Origin: Paenibacillus albiflavus
GTDB lineage: Bacteria; Bacillota; Bacilli; Paenibacillales; NBRC-103111
DNA length: 64,000 nucleotides
Assembly (NCBI RefSeq): GCF_004344915.1
Contig: NZ_SKFG01000010.1
Coordinates: forward strand, 233,835-297,834
Direction of reading: 5' to 3'
Shown here piece after piece: positions 8,441 through 19,163 of this stretch. A program made the position numbers and the translations under genes. Under the pieces are notes generated by a model. The model did no database searches. It saw nothing but the letters and a program-made list of their open reading frames with translations, and had not been told where the DNA came from. Positions within the stretch are counted from its first letter, which is position 1. Every line of letters begins with the position of its first letter.

Positions 8441-11071
8441 TTAGCCAATCATCTGACCTACGATCGTATGAACAGCACCGATGGCCTCTTCAAGCTTCGA
8501 AATGTCTTTACCGCCAGCCTGCGCCATATCAGGACGACCGCCGCCTGAACCTCCACAGATCGCAGCAACTTCTTTGATTAATTTGCCCGCATGACCACCT
8601 TTACTGATCACATCAGGTGTTACGGCTGCGACTAAATTCACTTTATCACCAGCGACTGCACCAAGTACGATTACCGCTGAACCAAGCTTAACTTTCACTT
8701 CATCGACAATATTGCGAAGTGAATCCATATCAGATGCATTCACAGAAGCAGCAAGAACGTTCACACCCTGCACTTGCTTCACATTGTCAGTAAGTGAACC
8801 CGCTTCAATACGACCCAGCTTGCCCCGTAAAGATTCATTCTCGCGCTGCAATTCTTTGACCTGAGCCAGAACGGAATCGATACGCTTAGGTACATCCGTA
8901 ATGTTCGACTTCAACTGATCAGCCGCTTCTTTCAGCAGGTTCAGCTGAGAATCCAAGTATTCATAAGCACCGCGGCCTGTGAATGCTTCAATTCGTCTTA
9001 CACCTGAACCAATACCTGATTCGGATGCAATTTTGAATAGACCGATTTGACCTGTACTGCTTACGTGACAGCCTCCGCATAGCTCCAAGCTATAATCGCC
9101 TACACGAACGACACGGACAATATCGCCATATTTCTCACCGAACAATGCCATAGCACCCATTGCTCTAGCTTCATCAATTGCCTTTAAGCTGATATCTACA
9201 GGAATATTCGCCCAGACCTGCTTATTCACACGCTGCTCGATGTCTTGCAGCTCAGCTTCGCTAATAGAGCCGAAATGGGAGAAGTCAAAACGCAAGCGAT
9301 CAGGTGCTACTAACGAACCTGCTTGATTCACATGCTCGCCAAGCACTTCTTTTAGTGCCTTATGCAGCAAGTGAGTAGCTGTATGGTTCTTGATAATGTC
9401 CTCACGCTTTGCTTGATCCACAGTAGCAACAACTTGAGTACCCGTGTGCAATACACCTTGTTCTACGATAACGGTATGCACATGCTGACCATGAGGAGCC
9501 TTGCTCACTTCAACAACACGAAGCGTATAGTCCTCTCCCTGTATTGTACCATGATCACCTACTTGACCACCACTTTCTGCATAGAAAGGTGTAGTTGCTA
9601 GAATAACCTGGCAAGTTTCTCCGGTTCCGACTAGCTCTGTTAGCTCGTTCTCATGAATCACAGCAATAACAGTAGTAGATACTACCAAATCAGTATATCC
9701 AACAAACTCGCTTTTATCCGTAAATTCACCGAGAGCGCCGCCTTGTACTTTCATGGAACCAGCATCCTGGCGCGCGTTTCTAGCACGGTTGCGCTGCTCC
9801 TGCATCGCTTCATCAAAGCCAGCACGATCTACTGTCATTCCATGCTCAGCAGCAAAATCTTCAGTCAAATCAAATGGGAAGCCATAAGTGTCATACAGCT
9901 TGAACGCATCTTCACCCGTAATTTGTGTCAGTCCATTTGCGCGCTGCTTGTCTACCATTTCGCTTAGAATATGAAGTCCATCTGACAATGTCTCATGGAA
10001 ACGTTCTTCCTCCATACGAATAACCTTCTCGATGAATGCACTCTTCTCCACAACACTTGTATAATAGGAGCCCATAATCTCGCCAACAGTTGCCGTTAGC
10101 TGATACATGAATGGTTTATCCATTCCAAGCACCTTACCATAGCGTACAGCACGACGAAGCAGACGACGGATGACATAGCCACGTCCTTCATTGGATGGAA
10201 GTACGCCATCAGCAACAGCGAATGCAATGGTGCGGATATGATCGGCAATTACTTTAAGCGCTACGTCATGCTCTTCATTCGTTTTATACGTTACATTCGC
10301 AATACGGCAAGTATGTTCAATGATCGGGATGAATAAATCAGTGTCGAAGTTGGAATCCACATCTTGTAGAATCGATGCAAATCGCTCCAGACCTGCCCCT
10401 GTATCAATGTTCTTATTCGGAAGCGGTGTGTAAGAACCGTCTTTATTATGATTGAATTGAGAGAATACATTGTTCCATACTTCTAGGAAGCGCTCATTCT
10501 CTCCACCTGGCCAGCATTCAGGGTCATTAAGATCCCCGTATTTCTCGCCACGATCATAGAAGATTTCCGTACAAGGTCCACATGGTCCTTCACCGATATC
10601 CCAAAAATTGTCATCCCCCAGCTTATAGATACGTTCAGCAGGAAGACCAATTTTCTTATTCCATAGTTCAAAAGCTTCTTCATCATCCTTATATACAGTA
10701 ACGGAGATACGTTCTGGATCAAACCCAATCCATTTAGGATCCGTAAGAAATTCCCATGCCCAAGTAATCGCTTCTTCTTTAAAATAGTCACCGATGGAGA
10801 AGTTGCCCAGCATCTCGAAGAACGTATGGTGACGGCGAGTTTTACCTACATTCTCAATGTCATTTGTACGAATACATTTCTGAGAATTCGCGATACGCGG
10901 ATTCTCTGGAACAACACGTCCGTCAAAATACGGCTTAAGCGGTGCCATACCTGCGTTAATCCACAGCAATGACGGATCATTATGCGGTACTAAGGATGCA
11001 CTTGGCTCAATATGATGTCCCTTACTTTGGAAAAACTCTAACCACTTCGAACGAATTTCACTTGCTTTCAT
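8441..11071 (-). CDS. alaS: Alanine--tRNA ligase
   Basis: Charges tRNA-Ala with alanine and hydrolyses mischarged Ser/Gly-tRNA. The 876-residue protein has the usual domain order: class II catalytic core ([18 protein letters not shown] to about 350), tRNA recognition, editing domain with the HxxxH (HTATHLLH, about 560) and CxxxH (CGGCH, about 665) zinc-type motifs, a coiled-coil, and the DHHA1 domain with [15 protein letters not shown] near the end. Full length, no anomalies. It is preceded by a T-box leader with an Ala (GCT) specifier and a consensus sigma-A promoter, so expression should rise when tRNA-Ala is uncharged. Confidence 0.97.
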   Translation of the reverse strand: MKASEIRSKWLEFFQSKGHHIEPSASLVPHNDPSLLWINAGMAPLKPYFDGRVVPENPRIANSQKCIRTNDIENVGKTRRHHTFFEMLGNFSIGDYFKEEAITWAWEFLTDPKWIGFDPERISVTVYKDDEEAFELWNKKIGLPAERIYKLGDDNFWDIGEGPCGPCTEIFYDRGEKYGDLNDPECWPGGENERFLEVWNNVFSQFNHNKDGSYTPLPNKNIDTGAGLERFASILQDVDSNFDTDLFIPIIEHTCRIANVTYKTNEEHDVALKVIADHIRTIAFAVADGVLPSNEGRGYVIRRLLRRAVRYGKVLGMDKPFMYQLTATVGEIMGSYYTSVVEKSAFIEKVIRMEEERFHETLSDGLHILSEMVDKQRANGLTQITGEDAFKLYDTYGFPFDLTEDFAAEHGMTVDRAGFDEAMQEQRNRARNARQDAGSMKVQGGALGEFTDKSEFVGYTDLVVSTTVIAVIHENELTELVGTGETCQVILATTPFYAESGGQVGDHGTIQGEDYTLRVVEVSKAPHGQHVHTVIVEQGVLHTGTQVVATVDQAKREDIIKNHTATHLLHKALKEVLGEHVNQAGSLVAPDRLRFDFSHFGSISEAELQDIEQRVNKQVWANIPVDISLKAIDEARAMGAMALFGEKYGDIVRVVRVGDYSLELCGGCHVSSTGQIGLFKIASESGIGSGVRRIEAFTGRGAYEYLDSQLNLLKEAADQLKSNITDVPKRIDSVLAQVKELQRENESLRGKLGRIEAGSLTDNVKQVQGVNVLAASVNASDMDSLRNIVDEVKVKLGSAVIVLGAVAGDKVNLVAAVTPDVISKGGHAGKLIKEVAAICGGSGGGRPDMAQAGGKDISKLEEAIGAVHTIVGQMIG

Positions 11072-11099
11072 AATTGTATATACCCCCTATATTGATACA

Positions 11100-11190
11100 T
11101 GAAGAAACGGTTTCACCGTCCTTAGAGACGGTGCGTTTCTTAAGGTATTACTTAGAATTTATGACACAATTAATATAAATTCTATAATAC
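11100..11190. repeat. Bipartite dispersed hairpin repeat, copy 2 (inverted)
   Basis: A GC-containing hairpin with arms AAGAAACG (11102-11109) and CGTTTCTT (11134-11141) is followed by an AT-rich hairpin with arms TAGAATTTA (11153-11161) and TAAATTCTA (11176-11184). The first part matches copy 1 at 3561-3609 in inverse orientation; the second part matches the hairpin at 62734-62765. The element sits in the alaS leader between the T-box terminator and the alaS start, so it is transcribed in the alaS mRNA. Confidence 0.6.
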
Positions 11191-11199
11191 TCAAAAAAA

Positions 11200-11459
11200 C
11201 AAAAAACGCCCCTAAAAAAGGGACGAATATGATTCGCGGTACCACCCTAGTTATTGTAATGAAACGATCAAGTCATCATTGACGATTGCCCATTACAATC
11301 TCTTCGCACGGACTATAACGGTTCCAACCGACGGATTTTGGGATCCGTACTCCGAAACAAGCATTCAGCCATCCTTCAACGTGAAGATGTCACAGCAACC
11401 TACTCATCTTCTCTCTGGACGTGGTCTATGGCTTACTATAGTTTCATCAACGCTTTATC
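11200..11459 (-). promoter_or_regulatory. T-box riboswitch leader of alaS
   Basis: Minus-strand leader with the conserved T-box sequence AGGGTGGTACCGCG at 11235-11248 and a terminator stem (11207-11213 with 11219-11225) followed by TTTTTTG. In stem I, an AGTA/GAA loop lies between AGCCAT/ATGGCT and GAAAC/GTTTC pairings; the codon after GAA plus one base is GCT (11360-11362), an Ala codon that agrees with alaS. Uncharged tRNA-Ala should favour the antiterminator. Confidence 0.93.
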
Positions 11460-11465
11460 AATGAA

Positions 11466-11494
11466 ATTATAGTATTGCGTCAATCAAGTGTCAA
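11466..11494 (-). promoter_or_regulatory. Consensus sigma-A promoter of the alaS operon
   Basis: TTGACA (11489-11494) and TATAAT (11466-11471) are separated by exactly 17 bases on the minus strand, directly upstream of the alaS T-box leader. Confidence 0.88.
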
Positions 11495-11513
11495 TATCTG
11501 TACCTTATGGCAT

Positions 11514-12590
11514 TTAGATTCGATTCGTTTTGCGATAAATATAATACTTAAAGACATGCTGGATAATCACCTTCATCGCTGCAAAAAACGGTACAGCAAG
11601 AATTAGCCCGACCACTCCACCGACCTCGCCACCAACTAACAAGGCGAAAATAATAATAAGTGGATGCATATTGAGGGTTCTTCCTACTACCTGTGGAGAT
11701 ACAATGTTGCTTTCCATGATCTGAACAATCGTATTGATCAGAATGACGAGCAGCACCATTTTCCAGGAAACCGTTGAAGCCATAATAACAGCTGGTGCAG
11801 CACCCAAGAATGGCCCTAGGTACGGAACAATATCAAAAATCGCCACGATTCCAGCTAATAATAACGGATACGGCATCCCGATGATCCAATAACCGATATA
11901 GGCAAGAATGCCAACGATTAAGCCAACGAGAAATTGTCCACGAATGTAGCTACCTAGTGCATTGTCGATATCAATTAATAAAGAGGCCACTTCTTTCCGA
12001 CGCTTCTTTGGAACGATAGCAAGCGCCGTTTTCTCAATCAACTGGAAATCCTTGAGGATATAGAAAGCAAGAAACGGCACGATAAATGCAGTAAATAGCA
12101 AATTGATCGTTCCGCCGATTCCATTGATAAATTTGGATATCATCACTGAAATATTTTGTTCCCACATCCGCATCGAAGCATAGATGCCTTCTCGAACAGA
12201 TCCCGGCATCAGCTTGCTCTGATTTAGCCCGTCAAACATGGATTGTCCATGCATCATGATGTCTGGCATATGATCATTCAGCTCATTAAGCTGCATCACT
12301 AGCACAGGGATAATATTCATCAGAATCACAGTCAAAGTGGTGAAAAAGACAGCATAAATCAGTAAAATCGCAATCGTACGCGGAACCTTGCGTTCATTCA
12401 ACAAATTAACGATGGGATTCAGTACGTATGAAACAATCATTGCGACAAAAAACGGCGCAAGCACAGCTTTTATAAAATCATAAGTCCCGACTAGTAGAGG
12501 ACGTATTTGAATCAGCATGTACAGGACAAGCAGACTTAGCAAGACGAATATTAAGATCGCAAACCAACGATTTTTCCATAATCGCTCCAC
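11514..12590 (-). CDS. AI-2E family transporter (YrrI-like)
   Basis: Polytopic membrane protein of the AI-2E/TqsA family, exporters or antiporters for which substrates differ (autoinducer-2 in E. coli, Na+/H+ in some Bacillota). Seven to eight hydrophobic segments are visible, including the N-terminal pair and the conserved C-terminal block PYLGPFLGAAPAVIMA and HPLIIIFALLVGGEVGG. The GTG at 12588-12590 is chosen because GGAGG lies seven bases upstream and the family starts with a short basic segment before the first membrane helix; the longer frame adds 38 atypical residues. It occupies the place of B. subtilis yrrI upstream of alaS. Substrate unknown. Confidence 0.88.
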   Translation of the reverse strand: MERLWKNRWFAILIFVLLSLLVLYMLIQIRPLLVGTYDFIKAVLAPFFVAMIVSYVLNPIVNLLNERKVPRTIAILLIYAVFFTTLTVILMNIIPVLVMQLNELNDHMPDIMMHGQSMFDGLNQSKLMPGSVREGIYASMRMWEQNISVMISKFINGIGGTINLLFTAFIVPFLAFYILKDFQLIEKTALAIVPKKRRKEVASLLIDIDNALGSYIRGQFLVGLIVGILAYIGYWIIGMPYPLLLAGIVAIFDIVPYLGPFLGAAPAVIMASTVSWKMVLLVILINTIVQIMESNIVSPQVVGRTLNMHPLIIIFALLVGGEVGGVVGLILAVPFFAAMKVIIQHVFKYYIYRKTNRI

Positions 12591-12777
12591 CCTTGATCCT
12601 CCACTCCTATAGCTAGTACTTGCAATAGAAGTATATGTACAACCTTGCCAAAATAACCTAATAAGCACAAAAAAATACGCTAAATCCTTATCGCATACAT
12701 ACATTCAGTCGTACGTCCTGCGGAAAGAATTCAGCGTATGATTAGCAGAAGCAGACTAAGCCATATACGCGTATATA

Positions 12778-12984
12778 TTAGTTAGCAGCATGCAAGTGCT
12801 CTTGGTGAATTTCCTCTTCAAAAAAGAGATCATCTAATGAACTCAGTGTGCCGTCTTCTTCCACTTGATAGACGGACATTTTCTCACCATTCACCGTTAA
12901 TTCGATAAAACAGCCCCAGCAATAAAACTGATGTGAGCCGATTTTGCCAATATCTTTGGAATTGCAGTTTGGACAACGCATCAT
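12778..12984 (-). CDS. Small zinc-ribbon protein
   Basis: A 68-residue protein with two cysteine pairs, CPNC at residues 4-7 and CWGC at about 22-25, spaced as in a zinc ribbon, followed by a beta-type segment and a short acidic tail rich in E and H. No further domain is recognisable. The start is one of two adjacent ATGs; AGGGTGAAG lies about eight bases upstream. It follows the PRC-barrel gene by 11 bases and may be co-transcribed with it. A role in nucleic-acid binding is possible from the ribbon but is only inferred. Confidence 0.75.
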   Translation of the reverse strand: MMRCPNCNSKDIGKIGSHQFYCWGCFIELTVNGEKMSVYQVEEDGTLSSLDDLFFEEEIHQEHLHAAN

Positions 12985-12995
12985 CCTACTTCACC

Positions 12996-13517
12996 CTATT
13001 CTTCTTTGGATACGAAGAATTCAGTCACTTCTTCTTCACAGCGTGCCGGAACGATGATCGCTTCTTCGCCACGTGTAACTGAATCGGGCAGAGCTAACCA
13101 TTTACGGCCTTCCGTTAAATCAGATATGAAACCTTCGGAAATTTCAAAGCCTTTTATTTTATTACCCATTTGTTTGCTAAAATAAACATCTTCTAATATA
13201 CCAAGTTGATTTCCTGTCACCGTAATAATCGGCAACCCCTTGATTTTGTGCTGACCTTCAAGCAAGGTCGTCTGTGTTGAATCCTCATTCCATTTATGTA
13301 TGAAACTGCGGTTCTCAATCGTAATCGCATCTTCTCCACATGCTACAAAATCATTACTTGAAATGGTCTGGCATTGACTAAACCAGCCCTTGGGGCTAAG
13401 AATAACGCCAGATAGCTGCCAATCCTGGTCAATTAGAAGATCGAATACTTTACCTAATCTCTTACCATTCTGCAAACAAATGATCGGAAGTCCGATAATA
13501 TGTCTTGCTTTCAGCAA
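12996..13517 (-). CDS. yrrD: PRC-barrel domain protein (YrrD-like)
   Basis: A 173-residue cytosolic protein with two PRC-barrel units: the first begins LKARHIIGLPIICLQNGKRLGKVFDLLID, the second begins after residue 90 with HKIKGLPIITVTGNQLGILEDVYF. PRC barrels occur in RimM and in photosynthetic reaction centre H subunits and usually mediate protein or RNA binding; the specific role here is unknown. Its position close to yrvO and the alaS block matches B. subtilis yrrD. No membrane segment or signal is visible. Confidence 0.82.
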   Translation of the reverse strand: MLKARHIIGLPIICLQNGKRLGKVFDLLIDQDWQLSGVILSPKGWFSQCQTISSNDFVACGEDAITIENRSFIHKWNEDSTQTTLLEGQHKIKGLPIITVTGNQLGILEDVYFSKQMGNKIKGFEISEGFISDLTEGRKWLALPDSVTRGEEAIIVPARCEEEVTEFFVSKEE

Positions 13518-13572
13518 ATGAATCTAACCTCCACTAAGTTTCAACTTTGTGGAAACGATAGCACCCATTACA

Positions 13573-14724
13573 TTATTTACGTATTCGTTTAACAATGGTT
13601 GCAACTTTTTGTGCTGCCGTTTCGATATCATTTGTATCGTTCCCCATTCCGAAGCTAAAACGAATCGCTGAATGTAATACATTATCTGGTAAATTCATCG
13701 CTTGCAGTACATGCGATACCTCAAGTGATCCTGATGTACAAGCTGAGCCACTGGCAGCAGCAATACCTTCAAGATCCAGATTCATCAGAAGTGTCTCTGT
13801 ATCCACGCCTATAAAACTGATATTCAAAATATGCGGAACTCTTTGCTCGGGATGCCCATTAATGACGAATTCATCAGAACCAAGGTGTTTGGTTAATGCT
13901 TCTATCATTGTGTGGCGCAAGCCTTCCGCTTTAATGGACCAGTTCTCTAGCGCTTCTTCACTTGTTGTTAGCTCCACAGCCTTGGCAAATGCCATAATGC
14001 CTGCGACATTCTCGGTTCCTCCGCGACGCTTCCTCTCCTGCGAACCACCATGAATGTAATTGAAGAAAGGAATATGCTTCGACACATACAACAGTCCTGT
14101 TCCCTTCGGACCATAAATTTTATGTGAAGACATACTCATTATATCGACAGGTAGTAGAGATAAATCAATCGGCAGCTTGCCTAGTGCTTGTACAGCATCT
14201 ACATGAAACACAATTCCGTGTTCATGCGCTAGTTGACCAATTTGCTCAATAGGCTGCAATGTACCGACTTCATTATTGACGTACATAATGGAAATCAAAA
14301 CTGTATCTGGACGAATCGCTGCTGCAACATCTTGTACATTCACAAGTCCAGTCGAATCAACTTCCAAATAAGTCACATCAAACCCTAACTTTTCCAGTTC
14401 ATGTGATGGATGAAGAACCGCATGATGCTCCGCACGGGTCGTGATCATGTGTTTCTTCTCGCCTGTATAAGCAGTCATTGTGCTGAATAAGGCCGTATTA
14501 TTGCTTTCAGTTCCACCACTTGTAAAGATAAGCTCTGCTGGGTTGCAATGGATGCGACTCGCGATCAAATCACGTGCCCGATTAAGTGCGGTACGTGTTT
14601 CTCGCCCGTACGTATGCATGGAAGAGGGATTGCCATATGCCTCCTTCAAATAAGGAATCATGGCTTCTAGTACTTCTGGATGTATTGGTGTTGTAGCGGC
14701 ATGATCTAAGTAAATGCCCTTCAT
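13573..14724 (-). CDS. yrvO: Cysteine desulfurase (YrvO-like, NifS/IscS family)
   Basis: PLP enzyme that removes sulfur from cysteine as an enzyme-bound persulfide; in B. subtilis YrvO supplies sulfur to MnmA for 2-thiouridine in tRNA. The pyridoxal lysine lies in SSHKIYGPKGTG (about residue 200) and the catalytic cysteine in SGSACTSGSLE (about 329). The ATG at 14722-14724 is used because AGG is eight bases upstream and homologs start with IYLDHAATTP; a GTG three codons earlier would overlap the ribosome site. It is 14 bases after cymR, as in B. subtilis, but the partner gene mnmA is not downstream; it lies on the other strand beyond cymR. Confidence 0.94.
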   Translation of the reverse strand: MKGIYLDHAATTPIHPEVLEAMIPYLKEAYGNPSSMHTYGRETRTALNRARDLIASRIHCNPAELIFTSGGTESNNTALFSTMTAYTGEKKHMITTRAEHHAVLHPSHELEKLGFDVTYLEVDSTGLVNVQDVAAAIRPDTVLISIMYVNNEVGTLQPIEQIGQLAHEHGIVFHVDAVQALGKLPIDLSLLPVDIMSMSSHKIYGPKGTGLLYVSKHIPFFNYIHGGSQERKRRGGTENVAGIMAFAKAVELTTSEEALENWSIKAEGLRHTMIEALTKHLGSDEFVINGHPEQRVPHILNISFIGVDTETLLMNLDLEGIAAASGSACTSGSLEVSHVLQAMNLPDNVLHSAIRFSFGMGNDTNDIETAAQKVATIVKRIRK

Positions 14725-14738
14725 AGTTGTCACCTGAC

Positions 14739-15158
14739 TTAAATATAAAACATATAGTTATCGTGTTTGCCTGAATCCTTGAAAGAAACCAGATCTGCAA
14801 GTGTTGTGGAATCTAGCACCTCTGCTATCGCATCACGAATGCGCATCCATAGATCTCGCTTAGCTGGATCATCTTCTTCTGTAAAATCTACTGGTGAGAT
14901 TGGCCCCTCAAGCACCCGAATGATTTCGCCTGCTGTAATTTCTTCAGGATTTTTTGAAAGTATATATCCACCATACGCCCCGCGAACGCTCTTAATCATT
15001 AGGGCATTGCGCAGCGGCGCAACAAGCTGCTCTAAATAATGCTCGGATAATTGATGTTTCTCAGCTATGCTCTTAAGAGATGTTGGGCCATCGCCTACGC
15101 GAGTTGCAAGCTCCATCATGATCGTTAAGCCATAGCGACCTTTGGTCGAGATTTTCAA
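14739..15158 (-). CDS. cymR: Rrf2-family regulator CymR
   Basis: A 139-residue Rrf2-type winged-helix repressor starting MKISTKGRYGLTIMMELA, with the recognition region YLEQLVAPLRNALMIKSVRGAYGGY. It contains no cysteines in the IscR Fe-S cluster position (about residues 90-105), so it is CymR, the cysteine-metabolism repressor that responds through CysK and O-acetylserine, rather than IscR. It sits directly upstream of the cysteine desulfurase gene, the conserved arrangement. In B. subtilis rarA is its upstream neighbour; here a 5-kb plus-strand block separates them. Confidence 0.93.
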   Translation of the reverse strand: MKISTKGRYGLTIMMELATRVGDGPTSLKSIAEKHQLSEHYLEQLVAPLRNALMIKSVRGAYGGYILSKNPEEITAGEIIRVLEGPISPVDFTEEDDPAKRDLWMRIRDAIAEVLDSTTLADLVSFKDSGKHDNYMFYI

Positions 15159-16561
<1,403 letters not shown>

Positions 16562-16627
16562 AAGCGTAGATCACTACCGCTCTTGAGATGTACGAATATC
16601 AGGACATACAGGGGATAAAATGCGAAG

Positions 16628-16671
16628 GAACCACCGAAGGATGAAAAATCCAGTACGGTGGTTCTTTTTTT
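16628..16671 (+). terminator. Intrinsic terminator of mnmA
   Basis: GAACCACCG (16628-16636) pairs perfectly with CGGTGGTTC (16656-16664), followed by seven T. Confidence 0.9.
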
Positions 16672-16715
16672 CTCTTGTCTCCTATGCCATCATTATAGAT
16701 GGGGGGCGATGAAGG

Positions 16716-18206
16716 ATGTTCCAGAATTTCAAGTTCGTAGGTGACCGTCCGGTCGCGATACAAGTGAAAGAATACGTCAAACGTTTAATTATAAAAGGGG
16801 CGCTTCAGGCGGATCAGAAGCTGCCCTCCACACGAGAAATGAGCGGTCTGCTAAAGGTGAGCCGCAATACAGTCATTGCAGCCTATGAAGGCTTGGAGGA
16901 TGACGGATTTACGTATGCGATTCCCGGCAAAGGCAGCTATGTGGCCGCTATGGCAGGCCATTTGGCTACTTATAACGGGGGAGCTGACGGCTCTGCCGCC
17001 TGGCAGATCGACTGGAAGGCAAGAATGAACGAGTATGCTGTATCGGCTGTAGAGCTGGACATGATGAAGCAGGGCATTCGTGCCAAGAAAGGAACCATCT
17101 CGTTCACAAGCATCGCTCCGGATGAGCAGCTGTTTGATCTGGGGAATGTAAGGCGAGCCTTCATGGATCGGATGGCAATCGAAGGGCAGGTGCTGCTCAA
17201 CTACGGCTATGCAAAGGGCTACAAGCCGCTGATCGATTACCTGATACGTTATATGGAGAATAAGGGCGTCGATACAAGCGGCAAGGATATGCTGATTACA
17301 AGCGGGTTTACAGAAGGCTTTGATATTGTGCTGTCGACACTTCGCCCTGCTGGGCGCCGCGGAGCGGCAATTTGCGAAAATCCGACCCATCATACAGCGA
17401 TCAAAAATTTGAAACTGCATGGATTTGAGATTACCGGCATTCCGATGGAGCGTGACGGTATTGATGTGGAGCAGCTTGAGGCGGTATTGCAGAAGCAGAC
17501 AAACAGCTTCGATTTGGCCTATTTGACTCCTTCCTATCACAATCCGACTGGCATCGTCATGTCACCGGCAAAACGCAGCGCTGTTATAAAATTAATGATG
17601 CGCTATCAGGTTCCGGTAATCGAGGATGGATTTAATGAGGAACTGCGCTACTCGGGAGCACATGTTGCACCCTTAATAGCGACAGCAGCACGTGGGAACG
17701 GAGTAATCTATATTGGCAGCTTCTCTAAGGTGCTGTTCCCTGGCTTACGAGTAGGCTGGGTGCTTGGAGACCGAGAGCTGATCGACACTCTGGAAAGCAT
17801 TAAGCGTGCACGCACCATTCATACATCAACTATTGATCAATCAATTTTATATCAATATTTGCTCAATGGAAATTTCGATAAATATGTAAAAAAAGCACGT
17901 ATGGAATATAAGCGCAAATATGAACTGACGAAGGCATGCTGTGAAGCACATCTCCCTGAGGCGCAGCTGTCTGGCGATGGGGGCTTGCACTTGTTTCTTA
18001 CCTTCCCGTCATGGGTAAATACACGCCAGCTGCTAGAAGCTTGCACAGAACAGGGAGTTATTTTTACACCGGGAGACAAGTTTTTTATTCAAGAAGGCCA
18101 AGGGATGAATACATTGCGGCTTGGTTTTTCACGAGTAACAGATGAAAATATCGAGCGGGGAATTCAGATAATCGGCGAGCAGGCGCGTAGCTTTCTTAAT
18201 TCATAA
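16716..18206 (+). CDS. ddlR: MocR/GabR-family regulator, probable DdlR
   Basis: A 496-residue fusion of an N-terminal GntR-type winged helix (residues 1-80; LPSTREMSGLLKVSRNTVIA) to a class I aminotransferase fold that serves as a PLP sensor, with the pyridoxal lysine in IYIGSFSKVLFPGLRVGW at about 335. Such proteins are transcription regulators, not working transaminases. Because ddl follows 18 bases downstream on the same strand, this is most likely DdlR, the PLP-binding regulator of ddl described in Brevibacillus brevis, presumably responding to D-alanine through the PLP site. Alternatives are other MocR regulators of the downstream aminotransferase. Confidence 0.85.
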   Translation: MFQNFKFVGDRPVAIQVKEYVKRLIIKGALQADQKLPSTREMSGLLKVSRNTVIAAYEGLEDDGFTYAIPGKGSYVAAMAGHLATYNGGADGSAAWQIDWKARMNEYAVSAVELDMMKQGIRAKKGTISFTSIAPDEQLFDLGNVRRAFMDRMAIEGQVLLNYGYAKGYKPLIDYLIRYMENKGVDTSGKDMLITSGFTEGFDIVLSTLRPAGRRGAAICENPTHHTAIKNLKLHGFEITGIPMERDGIDVEQLEAVLQKQTNSFDLAYLTPSYHNPTGIVMSPAKRSAVIKLMMRYQVPVIEDGFNEELRYSGAHVAPLIATAARGNGVIYIGSFSKVLFPGLRVGWVLGDRELIDTLESIKRARTIHTSTIDQSILYQYLLNGNFDKYVKKARMEYKRKYELTKACCEAHLPEAQLSGDGGLHLFLTFPSWVNTRQLLEACTEQGVIFTPGDKFFIQEGQGMNTLRLGFSRVTDENIERGIQIIGEQARSFLNS

Positions 18207-18224
18207 GAAAAATGAGGTGTCATG

Positions 18225-19163
18225 ATGAAGATTGGCGTTATTATGGGTGGTATTTCCTCTGAGCGTGAGGTTTCTCTGCAGACAGGTCAAGAGATGATCA
18301 GTCATTTGGATCGCAGTCGCTATGAGGTGGTTCCAATTGTGATCGATCAGCGAGCTGATTTAATCGCACAAGTTCAGCAAGCAGACATCGATCTCGCCAT
18401 ATTGGCGCTGCATGGTCAATATGGCGAAGACGGTACGGTGCAGGGAACGCTAGAGACACTGGGCATTCCATATACAGGCAGCGGTGTCCTGGCAAGCAGC
18501 CTATGCATGAATAAGCAGCTGTCCAAAATGCTGCTGAAGGCAGTGGGCGTGCATACGCCTACAGGCTTTTGCTGGCAGGGAATGGACGATTATGATCCGC
18601 AGGAGGTTGAACAGCTGGGTTACCCGGTTATTGTGAAGCCGAATGCGGGAGGTTCCAGCATCGGCATCCAGCTTGTGCATAATGAGAAGGAGCTGCTGCC
18701 GGCTGTTCAGGAGGCATGCAATTTGGATCAGACGATCTTGATTGAGCCTTATATTAAAGGGACGGAGCTTACCTGCCCGATTGTGGATGGCGAGGTATTA
18801 CCGATTATCGGCATTCGCTCCGCGCATTCGGAGTGGTTCGATTACAAAGCGAAATATGAAGCCGACGGCGCTGAGGAGAAGGTGATTCAGCTTCCTCCCA
18901 TTACCCAGCAGCGTGTGCGCGAGACCGCGCTTGCTAGTTACCGGCTGCTGCAGTGCAAGGTCTATGCAAGGGTCGATATGATTTTGTGTCAAGATATACC
19001 TTACGTGCTGGAAGTAAACACCTTACCTGGAATGACCGCAGGCAGCCTGCTTCCGAAGAGCGCAGCTGCAGCAGGTATGACCTTTACACAACTGCTGGAC
19101 CGTATTATTGCTAGCTCGCTCCATGAGCGGAAACAGGAATGGGAGATGGTGCAATATGTTTAG
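18225..19163 (+). CDS. ddl: D-alanine--D-alanine ligase
   Basis: ATP-grasp ligase that joins two D-alanines for the peptidoglycan stem peptide. Residues 1-95 form the N-terminal domain with GGISSEREVSLQTG and the HGQYGEDGTVQG loop; the ATP-grasp region includes VIVKPNAGGSSIGI and the metal-binding end EVNTLPGMTAGSLLPK. At 312 residues it is of normal short Ddl length. Two adjacent ATGs are possible; the second is better spaced from GAGG. The stop overlaps the start of the aminotransferase by eight bases, so the two are translated together. Sequence alone does not exclude an L-amino-acid ligase, but the motif set is that of Ddl. Confidence 0.93.
   Translation: MKIGVIMGGISSEREVSLQTGQEMISHLDRSRYEVVPIVIDQRADLIAQVQQADIDLAILALHGQYGEDGTVQGTLETLGIPYTGSGVLASSLCMNKQLSKMLLKAVGVHTPTGFCWQGMDDYDPQEVEQLGYPVIVKPNAGGSSIGIQLVHNEKELLPAVQEACNLDQTILIEPYIKGTELTCPIVDGEVLPIIGIRSAHSEWFDYKAKYEADGAEEKVIQLPPITQQRVRETALASYRLLQCKVYARVDMILCQDIPYVLEVNTLPGMTAGSLLPKSAAAAGMTFTQLLDRIIASSLHERKQEWEMVQYV

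Noticed and set aside
12763..12776. 14-bp palindrome ATATACGCGTATAT after the zinc-ribbon gene as an operator
   Set aside because: It lies just downstream of a stop codon with no promoter nearby; it may be part of a weak terminator hairpin with 12734-12739, but there is no clear T-run.
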